Program-made: the position numbers and the translations under genes
Source: Candidatus Dactylopiibacterium sp.
GTDB taxonomy: Bacteria > Pseudomonadota > Gammaproteobacteria > Burkholderiales > Rhodocyclaceae
Direction of reading: 5' to 3'
Length of the DNA stretch: 64,000 nt
Assembly (NCBI GenBank): GCA_031119555.1
Contig: JAVHXQ010000008.1
Coordinates: 1 to 64,000 of the forward strand
In this document: piece by piece, positions 1-8,151 of the stretch
Numbering within the stretch: position 1 is the stretch's first letter
Layout: each line of letters begins with the position of its first letter
Notes under the pieces: generated by a model
What the model was told of the DNA's origin: nothing
The model's database searches: none
What the model saw: the letters and a program-made list of their open reading frames with translations, nothing else

Positions 1-83
1 CACAGAACGGCGGCCGCGAGGAGAATCAGCGGGAAGCCGGCGATGCGCAGCAGATGGCGAGTAGCGGGAGCGAGTTGCGGCAC
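1..83 (-). CDS. N-terminal fragment of an unidentified membrane or exported protein (runs off the window)
   Basis: Reading leftward from a GTG at 83 gives 27 codons without a stop: a short polar start with Arg and His residues, then a hydrophobic run (IAGFPLILLAAAVL). This resembles a signal anchor or signal peptide. An AGGA lies about nine bases upstream of the GTG. Nothing identifies the family because the rest lies outside the window. The start is the best available choice, not proven. Confidence 0.4.
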   Translation of the reverse strand, partial: MPQLAPATRHLLRIAGFPLILLAAAVL

Positions 84-232
84 TGCGTAGTCCTGCCTGG
101 AAAGCGCGTCAAGCGCGGCCGTTGTGACCTGACCACGCCAGCGGGCGCGGCCAGCGTGGTAGCGCGTACCGGCAGCGCCGGCATGTCAGGGTAGAGACGC
201 TAAGATTCAGGGTTTGTTCTGGGACCCGACTC

Positions 233-1054
233 ATGTACAGGTTACTGCGCGGTCTGGGCGGCTTGCTCTGGGCCACGGGCGTGCTGGCCTCACCCGTGCC
301 CACCCTCGAGCAATGGAAAATCACGCTGCCCATCGATGGAGACGGCAACGGGCGTGCGGATGAGGTCTTTCCCGCTTCAGCGGGATTTCACCCCCCGTGG
401 TTCGAATCACAGGGGCCGCGCCTCGTCTTTCGTGCTCATGCGGGGGGCGCGCGGACCTCTTCGGGTACCGCCTTCGCGCGCAGCGAGCTGCGCGAGATGC
501 AGGACGGGCGCCTTGCGGCGTGGTCGTGCGCAACGTCCGCGCGCAGTCTGCTGCTGGAGCAGCGTCTGCTGGCCACGCCTCCTGCCCGGCCGGAAGTCGT
601 GATCGGGCAGATTCACGATGCGCGTAACGACAATCTGATGCTCAAGTACGTCGGGTCGCGCGGCCAGGCAGGTCAGGAAGACAAGGGCCGCATCGAAGTG
701 CTCTGGAACAACGCGCGCCAGCGCCAGGTGCTGGATGCGGCCTATCGGCTGGGCGACACCATGCGCGTGCGATTGACGCTGAGCGCGGGCGTCGTGCGGG
801 TGAGCTACCGAAACCTTTCGCATGCCGACGCCATCGAGATCGAGGCGCCGCTGGGCGCCGCCGTGGGAGGCTGCTACTTCAAGGCCGGTCTTTATCTCCA
901 GGCCTGCAGCCTGACGGATGACGGAGGCGTACCCAACGTGGCGTGCGGAAAGAAAGGCTGGGCGCCCGAGCGTCACGACGCTCCCGAGGCCATGGGCGTC
1001 CTTGAGATCCTGGATATCCAGCTCGGTGGAGAGGACGACACAAGGGCACAGTAA
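233..1054 (+). CDS. Secreted polysaccharide lyase family 7 (alginate lyase)
   Basis: A 273-residue protein with a short signal peptide (cleavage expected near residue 20, after VLAS) and a single alginate lyase 2 jelly-roll domain. The three PL7 signature blocks are present in order: RSELR (83-87), QIH (126-128) and YFKAG-x-Y (215-221). These supply the Arg, Gln, His and Tyr that other PL7 enzymes use for beta-elimination. QIH rather than QVH is usually linked to poly-guluronate or mixed-block preference, so that specificity is an inference. It probably acts in the periplasm or outside the cell. It is followed by a second secreted gene on the same strand and then a terminator. No uptake system or 2-keto-3-deoxygluconate pathway gene is next to it. 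Confidence 0.85.
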   Translation: MYRLLRGLGGLLWATGVLASPVPTLEQWKITLPIDGDGNGRADEVFPASAGFHPPWFESQGPRLVFRAHAGGARTSSGTAFARSELREMQDGRLAAWSCATSARSLLLEQRLLATPPARPEVVIGQIHDARNDNLMLKYVGSRGQAGQEDKGRIEVLWNNARQRQVLDAAYRLGDTMRVRLTLSAGVVRVSYRNLSHADAIEIEAPLGAAVGGCYFKAGLYLQACSLTDDGGVPNVACGKKGWAPERHDAPEAMGVLEILDIQLGGEDDTRAQ

Positions 1055-1153
1055 AACGCGGAAAGGAACTTGTGACGGGTCTCATGGTCGAGAAAGAGGC
1101 GTCGGACGAGCTGTCGATGCCAAAAACTCGAAAAATCCATGGAGACAAACGAC

Positions 1154-1720
1154 ATGAAAACCCGAATCCTCATGGCCGCGCTGGCGGCCTCGGTGCCCGG
1201 CTGGGCCCTGGCCCAACCCGTTGCGATCGATTTCAAGGCCGGTGCCGAGCCTTTCACGCCTGCGTTCATGAGCTTGCCCGGCGATGCCGCCAAGCCGCTG
1301 CTCGTGCCAACCGCAGGCAAGCCAGCGATCGAGGACGGCAAGCTTGCGCTCGCCAACGGGCGCTTCACGATCGGCGCCGTGGCGGAGGGGGGCAAGGTCG
1401 AAGAGTCGACCGGCTCTGCGCGACCGGCCGGTACGCTGGATCTGTCCAAGCCCTATCGCATCACCGTGAAGATCGCCGAGGCAAAAGCCACCATTGCGGG
1501 CAAGGACGGCTTCTTCATCTACGTCAACAACAGCACCTCCAAGCGCGACCAGTCGCCCCTGGGGGGCGCTTCGCAGCTTGTGAAAGTCAGCGCGGGCGAA
1601 CTCAAGACCGGCGAGAACATCTTCGAGGGCAGCGCGGGCGACGCTACGTCGTTCCTGCAGGTGCGCGCCGAATCGGGAGCGGCCGTGAAGATCGAATCCA
1701 TCCATATCGCGCCCCGCTAG
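1154..1720 (+). CDS. Secreted protein of unknown function, partner of the alginate lyase gene
   Basis: A 188-residue product with a clear signal peptide (MKTRILMAALAASVPGWALA, cut near residue 20). I choose the ATG at 1154 over the in-frame ATG at 1139 because GGAGA sits nine bases before it and the signal peptide then begins correctly. The mature part has alternating short beta-type segments and no cysteine. I do not recognise the family. It lies 99 bases after the PL7 lyase on the same strand and ends just before a strong terminator, so the two may be one transcription unit. A carbohydrate-binding or accessory role is only a guess from that position. Confidence 0.7.
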   Translation: MKTRILMAALAASVPGWALAQPVAIDFKAGAEPFTPAFMSLPGDAAKPLLVPTAGKPAIEDGKLALANGRFTIGAVAEGGKVEESTGSARPAGTLDLSKPYRITVKIAEAKATIAGKDGFFIYVNNSTSKRDQSPLGGASQLVKVSAGELKTGENIFEGSAGDATSFLQVRAESGAAVKIESIHIAPR

Positions 1721-1749
1721 CGCGGCCGCGAATCACGATCTCCTGTACT

Positions 1750-1775
1750 GGCCGGGCTGCGTCCCGGCCTTTTTT
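1750..1775 (+). terminator. Rho-independent terminator after the alginate lyase unit
   Basis: A 7-bp perfect stem GGCCGGG/CCCGGCC with a 6-base loop is followed by six T residues. It closes the rightward unit before the convergent acetyltransferase gene. Confidence 0.85.
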
Positions 1776-1789
1776 GTGGACGCCCGGAC

Positions 1790-2260
1790 TCAGGGCTTCT
1801 GCATGGCGTGATGGCGCAGCTGTTCCGGACCGCAATCGACGAGCCGTGATTCGATCACGCGAAAGCCGTGCCGTTCGAACACCGGGCGCGAGAGATCGCT
1901 TGCATGCACGCTCAGCGTGCCTGCCCCCATGGCGGCCGCAAGCTCGAGCAGGTCGGCAAGAACCAGGCTCGCCACGCCTTGCCGGGTATGTTCCGGCGCG
2001 GTGAACAGCAGGTCGATCTGTCCCGACATCTGGATCGCGCCAAAGCCCGCAATGGCGCCGTTCGCGTCCTCGGCGACGCGCACCCAGGCGTCCTGCAGGC
2101 GTTGCGCCCATGCCGTGGCATCGTCGAAGCGTGCCGCCCAGGCGGCGCATTGCGGTGCCGTATAGGCGTCCGACGCCGTTTCGCGCACGGCGCGGCGGGC
2201 CAGCGCCGCCAGGGCGGCGGCGTCGGCCGGACGAAAATCGCGAGTCGTGAAGGGCGTCAT
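1790..2260 (-). CDS. GNAT-family N-acetyltransferase
   Basis: A 156-residue single-domain acetyltransferase. The acetyl-CoA binding segment HTRQGVASLVLADLLE matches the Q/R-x-x-G-x-A/G motif. It is preceded by the beta-strand IDLLFTAPE and followed by a C-terminal segment ending FERHGFRVIE, typical of GNAT enzymes of the YafP/ElaA-like size class. The substrate cannot be told. The ATG at 2260 puts the fold right at the N-terminus (MTPFTTRDFRPAD). A GTG at 2302 would add 14 residues of low-complexity sequence, and neither start has a convincing ribosome site. It is adjacent to but not clearly coupled with the stress protein upstream. Confidence 0.75.
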   Translation of the reverse strand: MTPFTTRDFRPADAAALAALARRAVRETASDAYTAPQCAAWAARFDDATAWAQRLQDAWVRVAEDANGAIAGFGAIQMSGQIDLLFTAPEHTRQGVASLVLADLLELAAAMGAGTLSVHASDLSRPVFERHGFRVIESRLVDCGPEQLRHHAMQKP

Positions 2261-2305
2261 GGCGTGCTCGGTGGAAGAGGTCGGGGGCGGATTGTAAGCC
2301 ACCGC

Positions 2306-3196
2306 TCAGCGCACCACGAGCACATCGCAGCTGGCTTCGGCCAGCACCTGGCGGGTGACGCTTCCCAGCAGCACTTCATTGGTCAGCGACACGCCATGCT
2401 TGCACAGCACGATGAGGTCGGCCCCGAGCTGTTGCGCCGTCTGGAGCACGCGTGCGGCAGGCTGCCCATGGGCTACCACGCAGTGATAGCCGTGCTGAGG
2501 GTCGAGGCCGGCTTCCTGCGCCAGATCGTGCAGCCCTTGCGTGGCCAGCTGGCGTGCGCGGCCGCGCTGGTGGTCGAGCACGGACTCTTCCACTTCGGCG
2601 TAGCGCAGCTTGCTTTCGAAAGGGATGTCGAACACGTGCATCAGGCTCAGATCGACCGCCGGCGCGAGCGTGCGGGCATATTGCAGCGCGGCGCGCGAAC
2701 GGGGCGAGAAATCCACCGCCACGAGCACGCGTGTGTAGTCGGCGTCCTGCGTGCCGCGCACCACGAGCAGAGGACGCAGCAAGCGTCGCAGCAGGCGTTC
2801 GGCGGTGGTGCCGAGAAAGAGCTGGCGCGTGAAGCCCGAGCCATGCGCGCCCAGCAGCACGAGCTGGCTGTCGTTGGCGTCCGCGAAGCTCGCGATCTCT
2901 TCCACGATCTTGCCGTGGCGCAGGTGCGTGCCGATCGCCAGCGTTTCGTCCTGGGCATCGGCGAGGGTGGTCGCAAGCTCATGCAGCCCGTCGCGGGCGT
3001 CCGTCTCTAGCCGCTCGGCCAGCGCCGGGTTGCCAGCACCGAAGAAGGCCTGCACCTGATCGAGACTGCTTTTCTCCAGCACGTGCAGAAGGTCGAAGCG
3101 GGCGCCGAGCTGGCGGGCCAGGCGGGCGCCACGGCGGGCCGCAAGCGCGGCGTGCGGCGACAGATCGGTGGTGGCGAGCAGCGAGGAAAAGGTCAT
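2306..3196 (-). CDS. Tandem-domain universal stress protein (UspA family)
   Basis: 296 residues holding two Usp domains in tandem (about 1-145 and 150-296). Each ends in the nucleotide-binding pattern of ATP-binding Usp proteins: GAHGSGFTRQLFLGTTAERL in the first and KHGVSLTNEVLLGSVTRQVL in the second, followed by a buried VV-type strand. Such double-domain proteins (UspE-like) act in the cytoplasm during stress or growth arrest, and no specific partner is known. The ATG at 3196 is preceded by GGAGA at about six bases; the longer open frame upstream has no start signal. It stands alone between hemW and the acetyltransferase. Confidence 0.85.
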   Translation of the reverse strand: MTFSSLLATTDLSPHAALAARRGARLARQLGARFDLLHVLEKSSLDQVQAFFGAGNPALAERLETDARDGLHELATTLADAQDETLAIGTHLRHGKIVEEIASFADANDSQLVLLGAHGSGFTRQLFLGTTAERLLRRLLRPLLVVRGTQDADYTRVLVAVDFSPRSRAALQYARTLAPAVDLSLMHVFDIPFESKLRYAEVEESVLDHQRGRARQLATQGLHDLAQEAGLDPQHGYHCVVAHGQPAARVLQTAQQLGADLIVLCKHGVSLTNEVLLGSVTRQVLAEASCDVLVVR

Positions 3197-3269
3197 GCGG
3201 AGTCTCCGTTCCGGGGTGCGCGTTCCCCCTAAGATACCCCAAGCAGGCCCGCGACCCTCCTGGCCGGGC

Positions 3270-4475
3270 TCAACGCTGCAGGAAAAGCGATAACAGGTCG
3301 TTGAGAAAACGTTGGCCGAGTGGCGTGGGACGCATATGCTGCGCATCGATTTCCAGGAGCCCGCGCGCGCGGGCCTGGGTCAGCGCGACTTCGACATGCT
3401 CCAGCGGCAGGCCCGTGCGCTCGCGGAAGAGGCTGCGCGGCACGCCTTCGGTGAGGCGCAAGGCGTTCATCATGAACTCGAAGGGCAGGTCGGCGGGGCC
3501 GACATCCTGCGCCTCGGCGATGAACTCGCCACGGGCGACGGCATCGAGATAGGCATTGGGATGCTTGTGGCGCATCTGGCGATGCACGCCGAGGTGGTCC
3601 GAAAGCTTGCCGTGCGCACCCGCGCCGATGCCCAGGTAGTCGCCGAAACGCCAGTAATTGAGGTTGTGCCGGCAGCGATGTCCGGCGCGCGCGTAGGCCG
3701 AGGTTTCGTAATGCTGGTACCCGGCCGCGGTGAGCCGGGCTTCCATCATCTCCTGCATGTCCGCCGCGAGCTCGTCGTCCGGCAGGGGCGGCGGGTCGCG
3801 GAAGTACAGCGTGTTCGGTTCCAGCGTGAGGTGGTAACAGGACAGGTGCGGCGGCGCGAAGGCGAGTGCCTGCTCGAGATCGGCCTGCGCTTCCGCGAGG
3901 GTCTGGCGCGGCAGCGCGTACATCAGATCGACGTTCCAGGTGTCGAAATGGGTGGCTGCGGCCTCCAGCGCGCGCAGGGCCTCGGCACGGCCGTGGATGC
4001 GCCCCAGGGCCTGCAGATGCGCCTCGTTGAAGCTCTGGACGCCGACCGACACGCGCGTCACGCCCGCCGCGCGAAAGGCCGCGAAGCGCGCGGCCTCGAC
4101 GGTGCCGGGGTTGGCTTCCAGCGTGATCTCGCAGTCGGGCTCCAGCGGCAGCAGCGTGCGGACGCGCGTGAGCAGGTCGTTCAGCCCCTCGGGCGAGAGC
4201 AGGCTGGGCGTGCCGCCGCCGATGAACACGGTGTGTACGCGGCGCCCCCACACGGAGGGCAGCGCCAGCTCCAGGTCGCGCTGCAAGGCATCGAGGTAGG
4301 CGGCCTCGGGGATGCCGGCGGCTTTCACGTTGTGCGAATTGAAGTCGCAGTACGGACACTTGCGCACGCACCACGGGAAATGGATGTAGAGCGACAGCGG
4401 CGGCGGCGCGGCCAGCTGGACGGCGGGCGTTGCCGACGCGGGCGCGCGCGGAAGAATGGGAATCGTGCGGTGCAT
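3270..4475 (-). CDS. hemW: HemW-type radical SAM heme chaperone
   Basis: 401 residues. The radical SAM cluster motif C-x3-C-x2-C is at Cys36, Cys40 and Cys43 (PWCVRKCPYCDFNSH), in the HemW form rather than the HemN form with its extra cysteine. GGGTPSLL follows as the SAM-binding glycine motif, and a HemN C-terminal domain lies at about 300-395. HemW is now viewed as a heme-trafficking protein that delivers heme to respiratory enzymes rather than a coproporphyrinogen oxidase. It is the last gene of the leftward lysP-aminopropyltransferase-hemW run, starting only three bases after the preceding stop, so translational coupling is likely. Confidence 0.9.
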   Translation of the reverse strand: MHRTIPILPRAPASATPAVQLAAPPPLSLYIHFPWCVRKCPYCDFNSHNVKAAGIPEAAYLDALQRDLELALPSVWGRRVHTVFIGGGTPSLLSPEGLNDLLTRVRTLLPLEPDCEITLEANPGTVEAARFAAFRAAGVTRVSVGVQSFNEAHLQALGRIHGRAEALRALEAAATHFDTWNVDLMYALPRQTLAEAQADLEQALAFAPPHLSCYHLTLEPNTLYFRDPPPLPDDELAADMQEMMEARLTAAGYQHYETSAYARAGHRCRHNLNYWRFGDYLGIGAGAHGKLSDHLGVHRQMRHKHPNAYLDAVARGEFIAEAQDVGPADLPFEFMMNALRLTEGVPRSLFRERTGLPLEHVEVALTQARARGLLEIDAQHMRPTPLGQRFLNDLLSLFLQR

Positions 4476-4478
4476 GGT

Positions 4479-5336
4479 TCAGGCCGGGCCGGTCTGCCAC
4501 GGCGGGCAGGCGAGGAGGCGATGATACTGGTCGGGATCGATGAGGCGTAGGGGCGGGCCTGCCAGGCGGGCGAGACGGGCTTCGAGCCGCGCCGCGGAAA
4601 GCCTGCGTGGCGCGAGCGTGGCGGAGGCGACGGCAAGCGTCCACGCGCCGCCATAGAGCGGGACGTGCGTCAGTACCGGCGTGACATGCGTGAAGAGGCG
4701 GGTGAGCCGCGCGCTGAGGGTCCGGATGGCGTCGTGCTGCCAGTGAGGACTGCCCAGGTGCAGGCTCAGCGCGCCGTGCGGGCCGAGCAGACGGGCGCAG
4801 GCCTGCAGGAAGGCCGGTTCAAACAGGGGCGCGGCGGCGGTGTCGGGGTCCGTCAGATCGAACACCACGAGGTCGAAGGTGCCGTCGGCGGGGAGCCAGC
4901 CCGTCACGTACCGTGCCGCATCGCCCAACACGACCTGCACGCGGGCGTCCTCGAACGCACCACGATGCAGGGCGGGCAGATGTTCGCGGGCGAGGGCGAC
5001 GACGGCCGGGTCGAGTTCCGCGAGCACGATTTCCTGCAGTTCCGGATAGCGCAGCAACTCGGCGCAGGAAGCGCCGTCGCCGCCGCCCAGCACCAGTGCG
5101 CGACGCAGCTGCGGCAGGGCGAGGCCGGCGATGTGGATCAGGGGTTCATGGCACAGGAAGCTGTCGGCCTCGCTCGCCATGGCGCGGCCGTCGAGCCGGT
5201 ACAGACGCCCGAAGGCGGGCGTCTGCCAGACTTCCCAACGCTGATGCGGGCTCTGGCCCGCTGCCAGCAGGGTGCCTTCCACCTGCCAGGCGAGTCCCGG
5301 CGCGATGCTTTCGCAAAAGCGGGCCGGTCCTGCCAT
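4479..5336 (-). CDS. Spermidine synthase-like aminopropyltransferase
   Basis: 285 residues with the full polyamine synthase fold. The dcSAM/MTA-binding GGGDG is at 84-88, the acidic ribose-binding residue is in LAELDP near 107-109, and the catalytic D-x-x-D-P loop is at Asp160-Asp163 (FDLTDP). It probably transfers an aminopropyl group from decarboxylated SAM to putrescine or a similar amine in the cytoplasm. No S-adenosylmethionine decarboxylase gene (speD) is adjacent, so the acceptor is unproven. The ATG at 5336 has GAGG six bases upstream and lies eight bases after the permease stop. The same frame stays open far upstream, but that part is antisense-like shadow of lysP. Confidence 0.8.
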   Translation of the reverse strand: MAGPARFCESIAPGLAWQVEGTLLAAGQSPHQRWEVWQTPAFGRLYRLDGRAMASEADSFLCHEPLIHIAGLALPQLRRALVLGGGDGASCAELLRYPELQEIVLAELDPAVVALAREHLPALHRGAFEDARVQVVLGDAARYVTGWLPADGTFDLVVFDLTDPDTAAAPLFEPAFLQACARLLGPHGALSLHLGSPHWQHDAIRTLSARLTRLFTHVTPVLTHVPLYGGAWTLAVASATLAPRRLSAARLEARLARLAGPPLRLIDPDQYHRLLACPPWQTGPA

Positions 5337-5344
5337 GGCAGGCC

Positions 5345-6838
5345 TCAGGGAGCCTTGCGCGTTGCGGGCACGGCGTCGCTCGTGAGGTCCAGTTCGGCGA
5401 GCGGAATCAGGCGCGTGCCATGGCGCCAGCGGTAACCGAACCAGATCACGAGGAACAGCGGAATGCCGACGTAGGTCGCCGCCAGGCCGAGCCAGTCGAT
5501 GCGGTCTCCCATCAGGGCGTCCACGTTCTGGCCCAGCGCGATCACGAGGCAGAGCGCGAACGCGAACAGCGGGCCGAACGGAAAGAAGGCCGAGTGGTAG
5601 GGCAGTTCGTTGAGGTCGCGGCCCTGCAGTACCCAGGCGCGACGGAAGCGGTAATGGCAGATCGCAATGCCGAGCCAGGCGATGAAGCCGGTCATCCCCG
5701 AAGTGTTGAGCAGCCACAGATAGATCGTCTGGTCGCCGAAAATCGAGGTCAGGAAGCACAGCGCTCCCACGGCCGTGGTGGCGTACAGCGCGTTGAGCGG
5801 CACGCCGTTGCGCGTAAGGCGCGCGAAGATCGCCGGCGCCTTGCCGTCCACCGCGAGCGAATAGAGCATGCGCGTGGAGGCGTACATGCCGGAATTGCCC
5901 GCCGAGAGGATGGCGGTCAGGATCACGGCGTTCATCACGCCCGCCGCGAAGGCGATGCCGGCGCGCTCGAACACCAGCGTGAACGGGCTCACGCTGATGT
6001 CGGTGGCGTCGTTCTTCAGCAGCAGCGGATCGTTGTAGGGAATCAGCAGGCCGATGATGAGGATCGCGAATACGTAGAACAGCAGGATGCGCCAGAACAC
6101 CTGCCGCACGGCGCGCGGGATGTTGCGGGCGGGGTCGTCGGATTCGCCGGCGGCGATGCCGATGAGCTCGGTCCCCTGGAAGGAGAAGCCCGCGATCATG
6201 GCCACGCCGATGAGCGCCATCATGCCCCCCGCGAACGGGGCGTCGCCCGCCGTGAAGTTCTGCAGCGGCAAGGTGTCGCCGCGCTGCATGATGCCGAAGA
6301 TCATGAGCAGGCCGATGATGATGAAGCCGATCACGGTGACGACCTTGATCAGCGAGAACCAGTATTCGCCTTCGCCGAAGCCTTTCACCGAAATGGCGTT
6401 GAGCGCGAACATCAGGAACAGCGCGGCGCCGCTCCAGACGATGCCGGGCACCTCCGGGTACCAGTACTTCATGATGATCGCGGCGGCCACGAGCTCCACG
6501 GCGATGGTGACGGCCCAGTTGTACCAGTAGTTCCAGCCCAGCGCGAAGCCGAAGCCGGGTTCGACGAAGCGCGCGCCGTAGGTGGAGAAGGAGCCGGCCA
6601 CCGGCATGTAGGCCGCCATTTCGCCAAGGCTGGTCATGAGGAAGTAGACCATCAGGCCGATCAGCGCGTAGCCCAGCAGCGCGCCGCCGGGGCCCGCCTG
6701 TGCAACGGTGGCGCCGGAGGCGACGAACAGGCCGGTGCCGATGGACCCGCCGATGGCGATCATGGTGAGGTGACGGGCCTTGAGACTGCGACGCAGATGC
6801 TCGCCCCGGGCCGGGGCGTTGTCGGATGCGTTCATCAT
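5345..6838 (-). CDS. lysP: Lysine-specific permease LysP (APC family)
   Basis: About 497 residues with twelve predicted membrane spans. The N-terminal APC signature (MIAIGGSIGTGLFVASG) and a long LysP-like stretch (NSGMYASTRMLYSLA, YLWLLNTSGMTGFIAWLGIA, HYRFRRAWVLQG) closely follow enterobacterial LysP. It is a proton-coupled basic amino acid importer of the inner membrane. Starting from the second of two adjacent ATGs (6838/6835) gives a GGA about seven bases upstream. It heads the run lysP-aminopropyltransferase-hemW. Lysine specificity is inferred by similarity; a GABA or proline permease of the same family is the alternative. Confidence 0.82.
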   Translation of the reverse strand: MMNASDNAPARGEHLRRSLKARHLTMIAIGGSIGTGLFVASGATVAQAGPGGALLGYALIGLMVYFLMTSLGEMAAYMPVAGSFSTYGARFVEPGFGFALGWNYWYNWAVTIAVELVAAAIIMKYWYPEVPGIVWSGAALFLMFALNAISVKGFGEGEYWFSLIKVVTVIGFIIIGLLMIFGIMQRGDTLPLQNFTAGDAPFAGGMMALIGVAMIAGFSFQGTELIGIAAGESDDPARNIPRAVRQVFWRILLFYVFAILIIGLLIPYNDPLLLKNDATDISVSPFTLVFERAGIAFAAGVMNAVILTAILSAGNSGMYASTRMLYSLAVDGKAPAIFARLTRNGVPLNALYATTAVGALCFLTSIFGDQTIYLWLLNTSGMTGFIAWLGIAICHYRFRRAWVLQGRDLNELPYHSAFFPFGPLFAFALCLVIALGQNVDALMGDRIDWLGLAATYVGIPLFLVIWFGYRWRHGTRLIPLAELDLTSDAVPATRKAP

Positions 6839-6990
6839 GTAATCCGTAAGCAGCCTTCCCGACCGCCGACACCACAAGCCAGCAGGGCGCGGAAAAGCGC
6901 CCGGATGGTATCACCGGGGCCCGGAATTGAGTCGTTTCAATGAGCTACGAGCGACTTTTGCGCAAAAAAGGCGGGTGCGTCTGCGGCAGA

Positions 6991-7425
6991 TCAGGGCATG
7001 AGGCCGCGCCCGACGGCCTCCACGCGCACTTCACGCACGTCTCCGCCCGCCATCCTGAGCCGCAGTACGAGCGGCACGCGTTCGCCGGCCCGGATCTGCC
7101 CCTGCAGCCCGCGCAACACGAAGTGCATCGTCACGGGCGAGAGCTGCAGCTTGCGGCGCGCCTCGAACGGAATCTCGTCGAGTTTCACGGGCTTGAGAGG
7201 CCCGCCGTCCAGTTCGAAGCGCATGTCGAACATTTCCACGCTCTGCGCCCTGGGCGAGCTGGCGGCGACGATGGCGCCGGCCTCGGTGCTCTGGAGTTCC
7301 AGGTAGACCGCCGAACTCGTCGCCGAGGCCAGCGTGCCCTTGGCCCAGGGCTTGCTGATGGAAACCTCGCCCAGCGCGGGCAGACTGAGGAGGGCAAGGA
7401 TGCAGGCGGCAAGAACAGGCTTCAT
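6991..7425 (-). CDS. PCu(A)C-family periplasmic copper chaperone with an eroded metal motif
   Basis: 144 residues: signal peptide to about residue 19, then a PCuAC (DUF461) cupredoxin-like fold with the usual WAKGT, A-VYLELQ and HFVLRGL landmarks. In the family copper is held by H/M-x10-M-x21-H-x-M. Here Met64 and His101 can be aligned, but the Met expected near 75 is Gly and the final H-x-M is His101-Phe-Val103. Copper delivery to cytochrome oxidase would be the family role, but binding here may be weak or lost. GGGAG lies six bases before the ATG at 7425. No ScoI or oxidase genes are near. Confidence 0.75.
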   Translation of the reverse strand: MKPVLAACILALLSLPALGEVSISKPWAKGTLASATSSAVYLELQSTEAGAIVAASSPRAQSVEMFDMRFELDGGPLKPVKLDEIPFEARRKLQLSPVTMHFVLRGLQGQIRAGERVPLVLRLRMAGGDVREVRVEAVGRGLMP

Positions 7426-7536
7426 GAAGGGCTCCCGGAACAGCCGGCATGATAACCGGCGTGGCATGGATGCTGCATGCGGCGGGCGTGGGTCCGCGGT
7501 TATCCTTGCGGTCTGCTTATCCTGGGAGATTCCGTC

Positions 7537-7920
7537 ATGCTGGGTTCCGTGATCGCCATCAGTGTGGGCGCAAGCCTGGGAGCCGTATCGCGCTGGTTGC
7601 TGGGGCTGGCCCTGAACACGGTGTTTCCGGCCATTCCGCTGGGGACCCTGGCGGCCAATCTCATCGGCGGCTATCTGATCGGCGTGGCCCTGACGCTGTT
7701 TTCGCTGCATTCCGGCATTCCGCCGGAGTGGCGGCTGTTCGTGACCACGGGCTTCCTGGGCGGGCTGACAACCTTCTCCAGCTTTTCGGGCGAAGTCTGC
7801 GCCCTGTTGCAACAGGGGCGTATGCTCATGGCGGGCAGCGCAGTCGCGCTGCACGTCGTCGGCTCCCTTCTCATGACCCTGCTGGGCATCGCCAGCGTCA
7901 ATCTGTGGCGCGCGGGCTGA
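7537..7920 (+). CDS. crcB: CrcB/Fluc fluoride channel
   Basis: 127 residues with four membrane spans. It carries the Fluc hallmarks: [10 protein letters not shown] at 11-20, the pore motif [14 protein letters not shown] (36-49) with its conserved Asn41, and [15 protein letters not shown] (70-84), which forms the central sodium site and the phenylalanine box. Dual-topology Fluc dimers export fluoride across the inner membrane. GGGAG sits about seven bases before the ATG at 7537, so the longer upstream frame is not used. I found no fluoride riboswitch in the 110 bases upstream. Confidence 0.92.
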   Translation: MLGSVIAISVGASLGAVSRWLLGLALNTVFPAIPLGTLAANLIGGYLIGVALTLFSLHSGIPPEWRLFVTTGFLGGLTTFSSFSGEVCALLQQGRMLMAGSAVALHVVGSLLMTLLGIASVNLWRAG

Positions 7921-8151
7921 ATTCCGTGGTGTCCGTTTGTGTTTTTTCTGCATTTCGCGGCGAACGCCTTTTCCGCGCGAAAGCCGCTGCCGTGGGACGT
8001 TTCACGCGCACGTAATATGCCGTGTGGCATGTTTTGTGTTTCTGCTCCACGCAGGCGTGCACAAAAGCCGGATGGCGCCTGAATCAATCGGCGTCGCGCG
8101 AGTCGAACCCCCGTTCAAATCAATATCAACAATGGAGCTGGAGCCTGCCTG

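Noticed and set aside
391-415. GGTTCGAATC-like T-loop sequence suggesting a tRNA gene
   Set aside because: It lies inside the PL7 lyase coding sequence, and no acceptor stem or anticodon arm can be folded around it.
4479-6914. One very long minus-strand frame (811 codons) covering lysP antisense-frame sequence and the aminopropyltransferase
   Set aside because: The first two thirds are Arg/His/Pro-rich shadow of lysP in another frame; only the last 285 codons from 5336 match a family and have a start signal.
6839-6990. Lysine riboswitch before lysP
   Set aside because: The leader between lysP and the start of the window's next gene is too short and lacks the junction sequences; no such element was seen.
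7426-7536. Fluoride riboswitch expected before crcB
   Set aside because: I could not find the conserved GG-x-GAUGG start or the pseudoknot pairing in the leader; the space is short and shared with the divergent copper protein gene.
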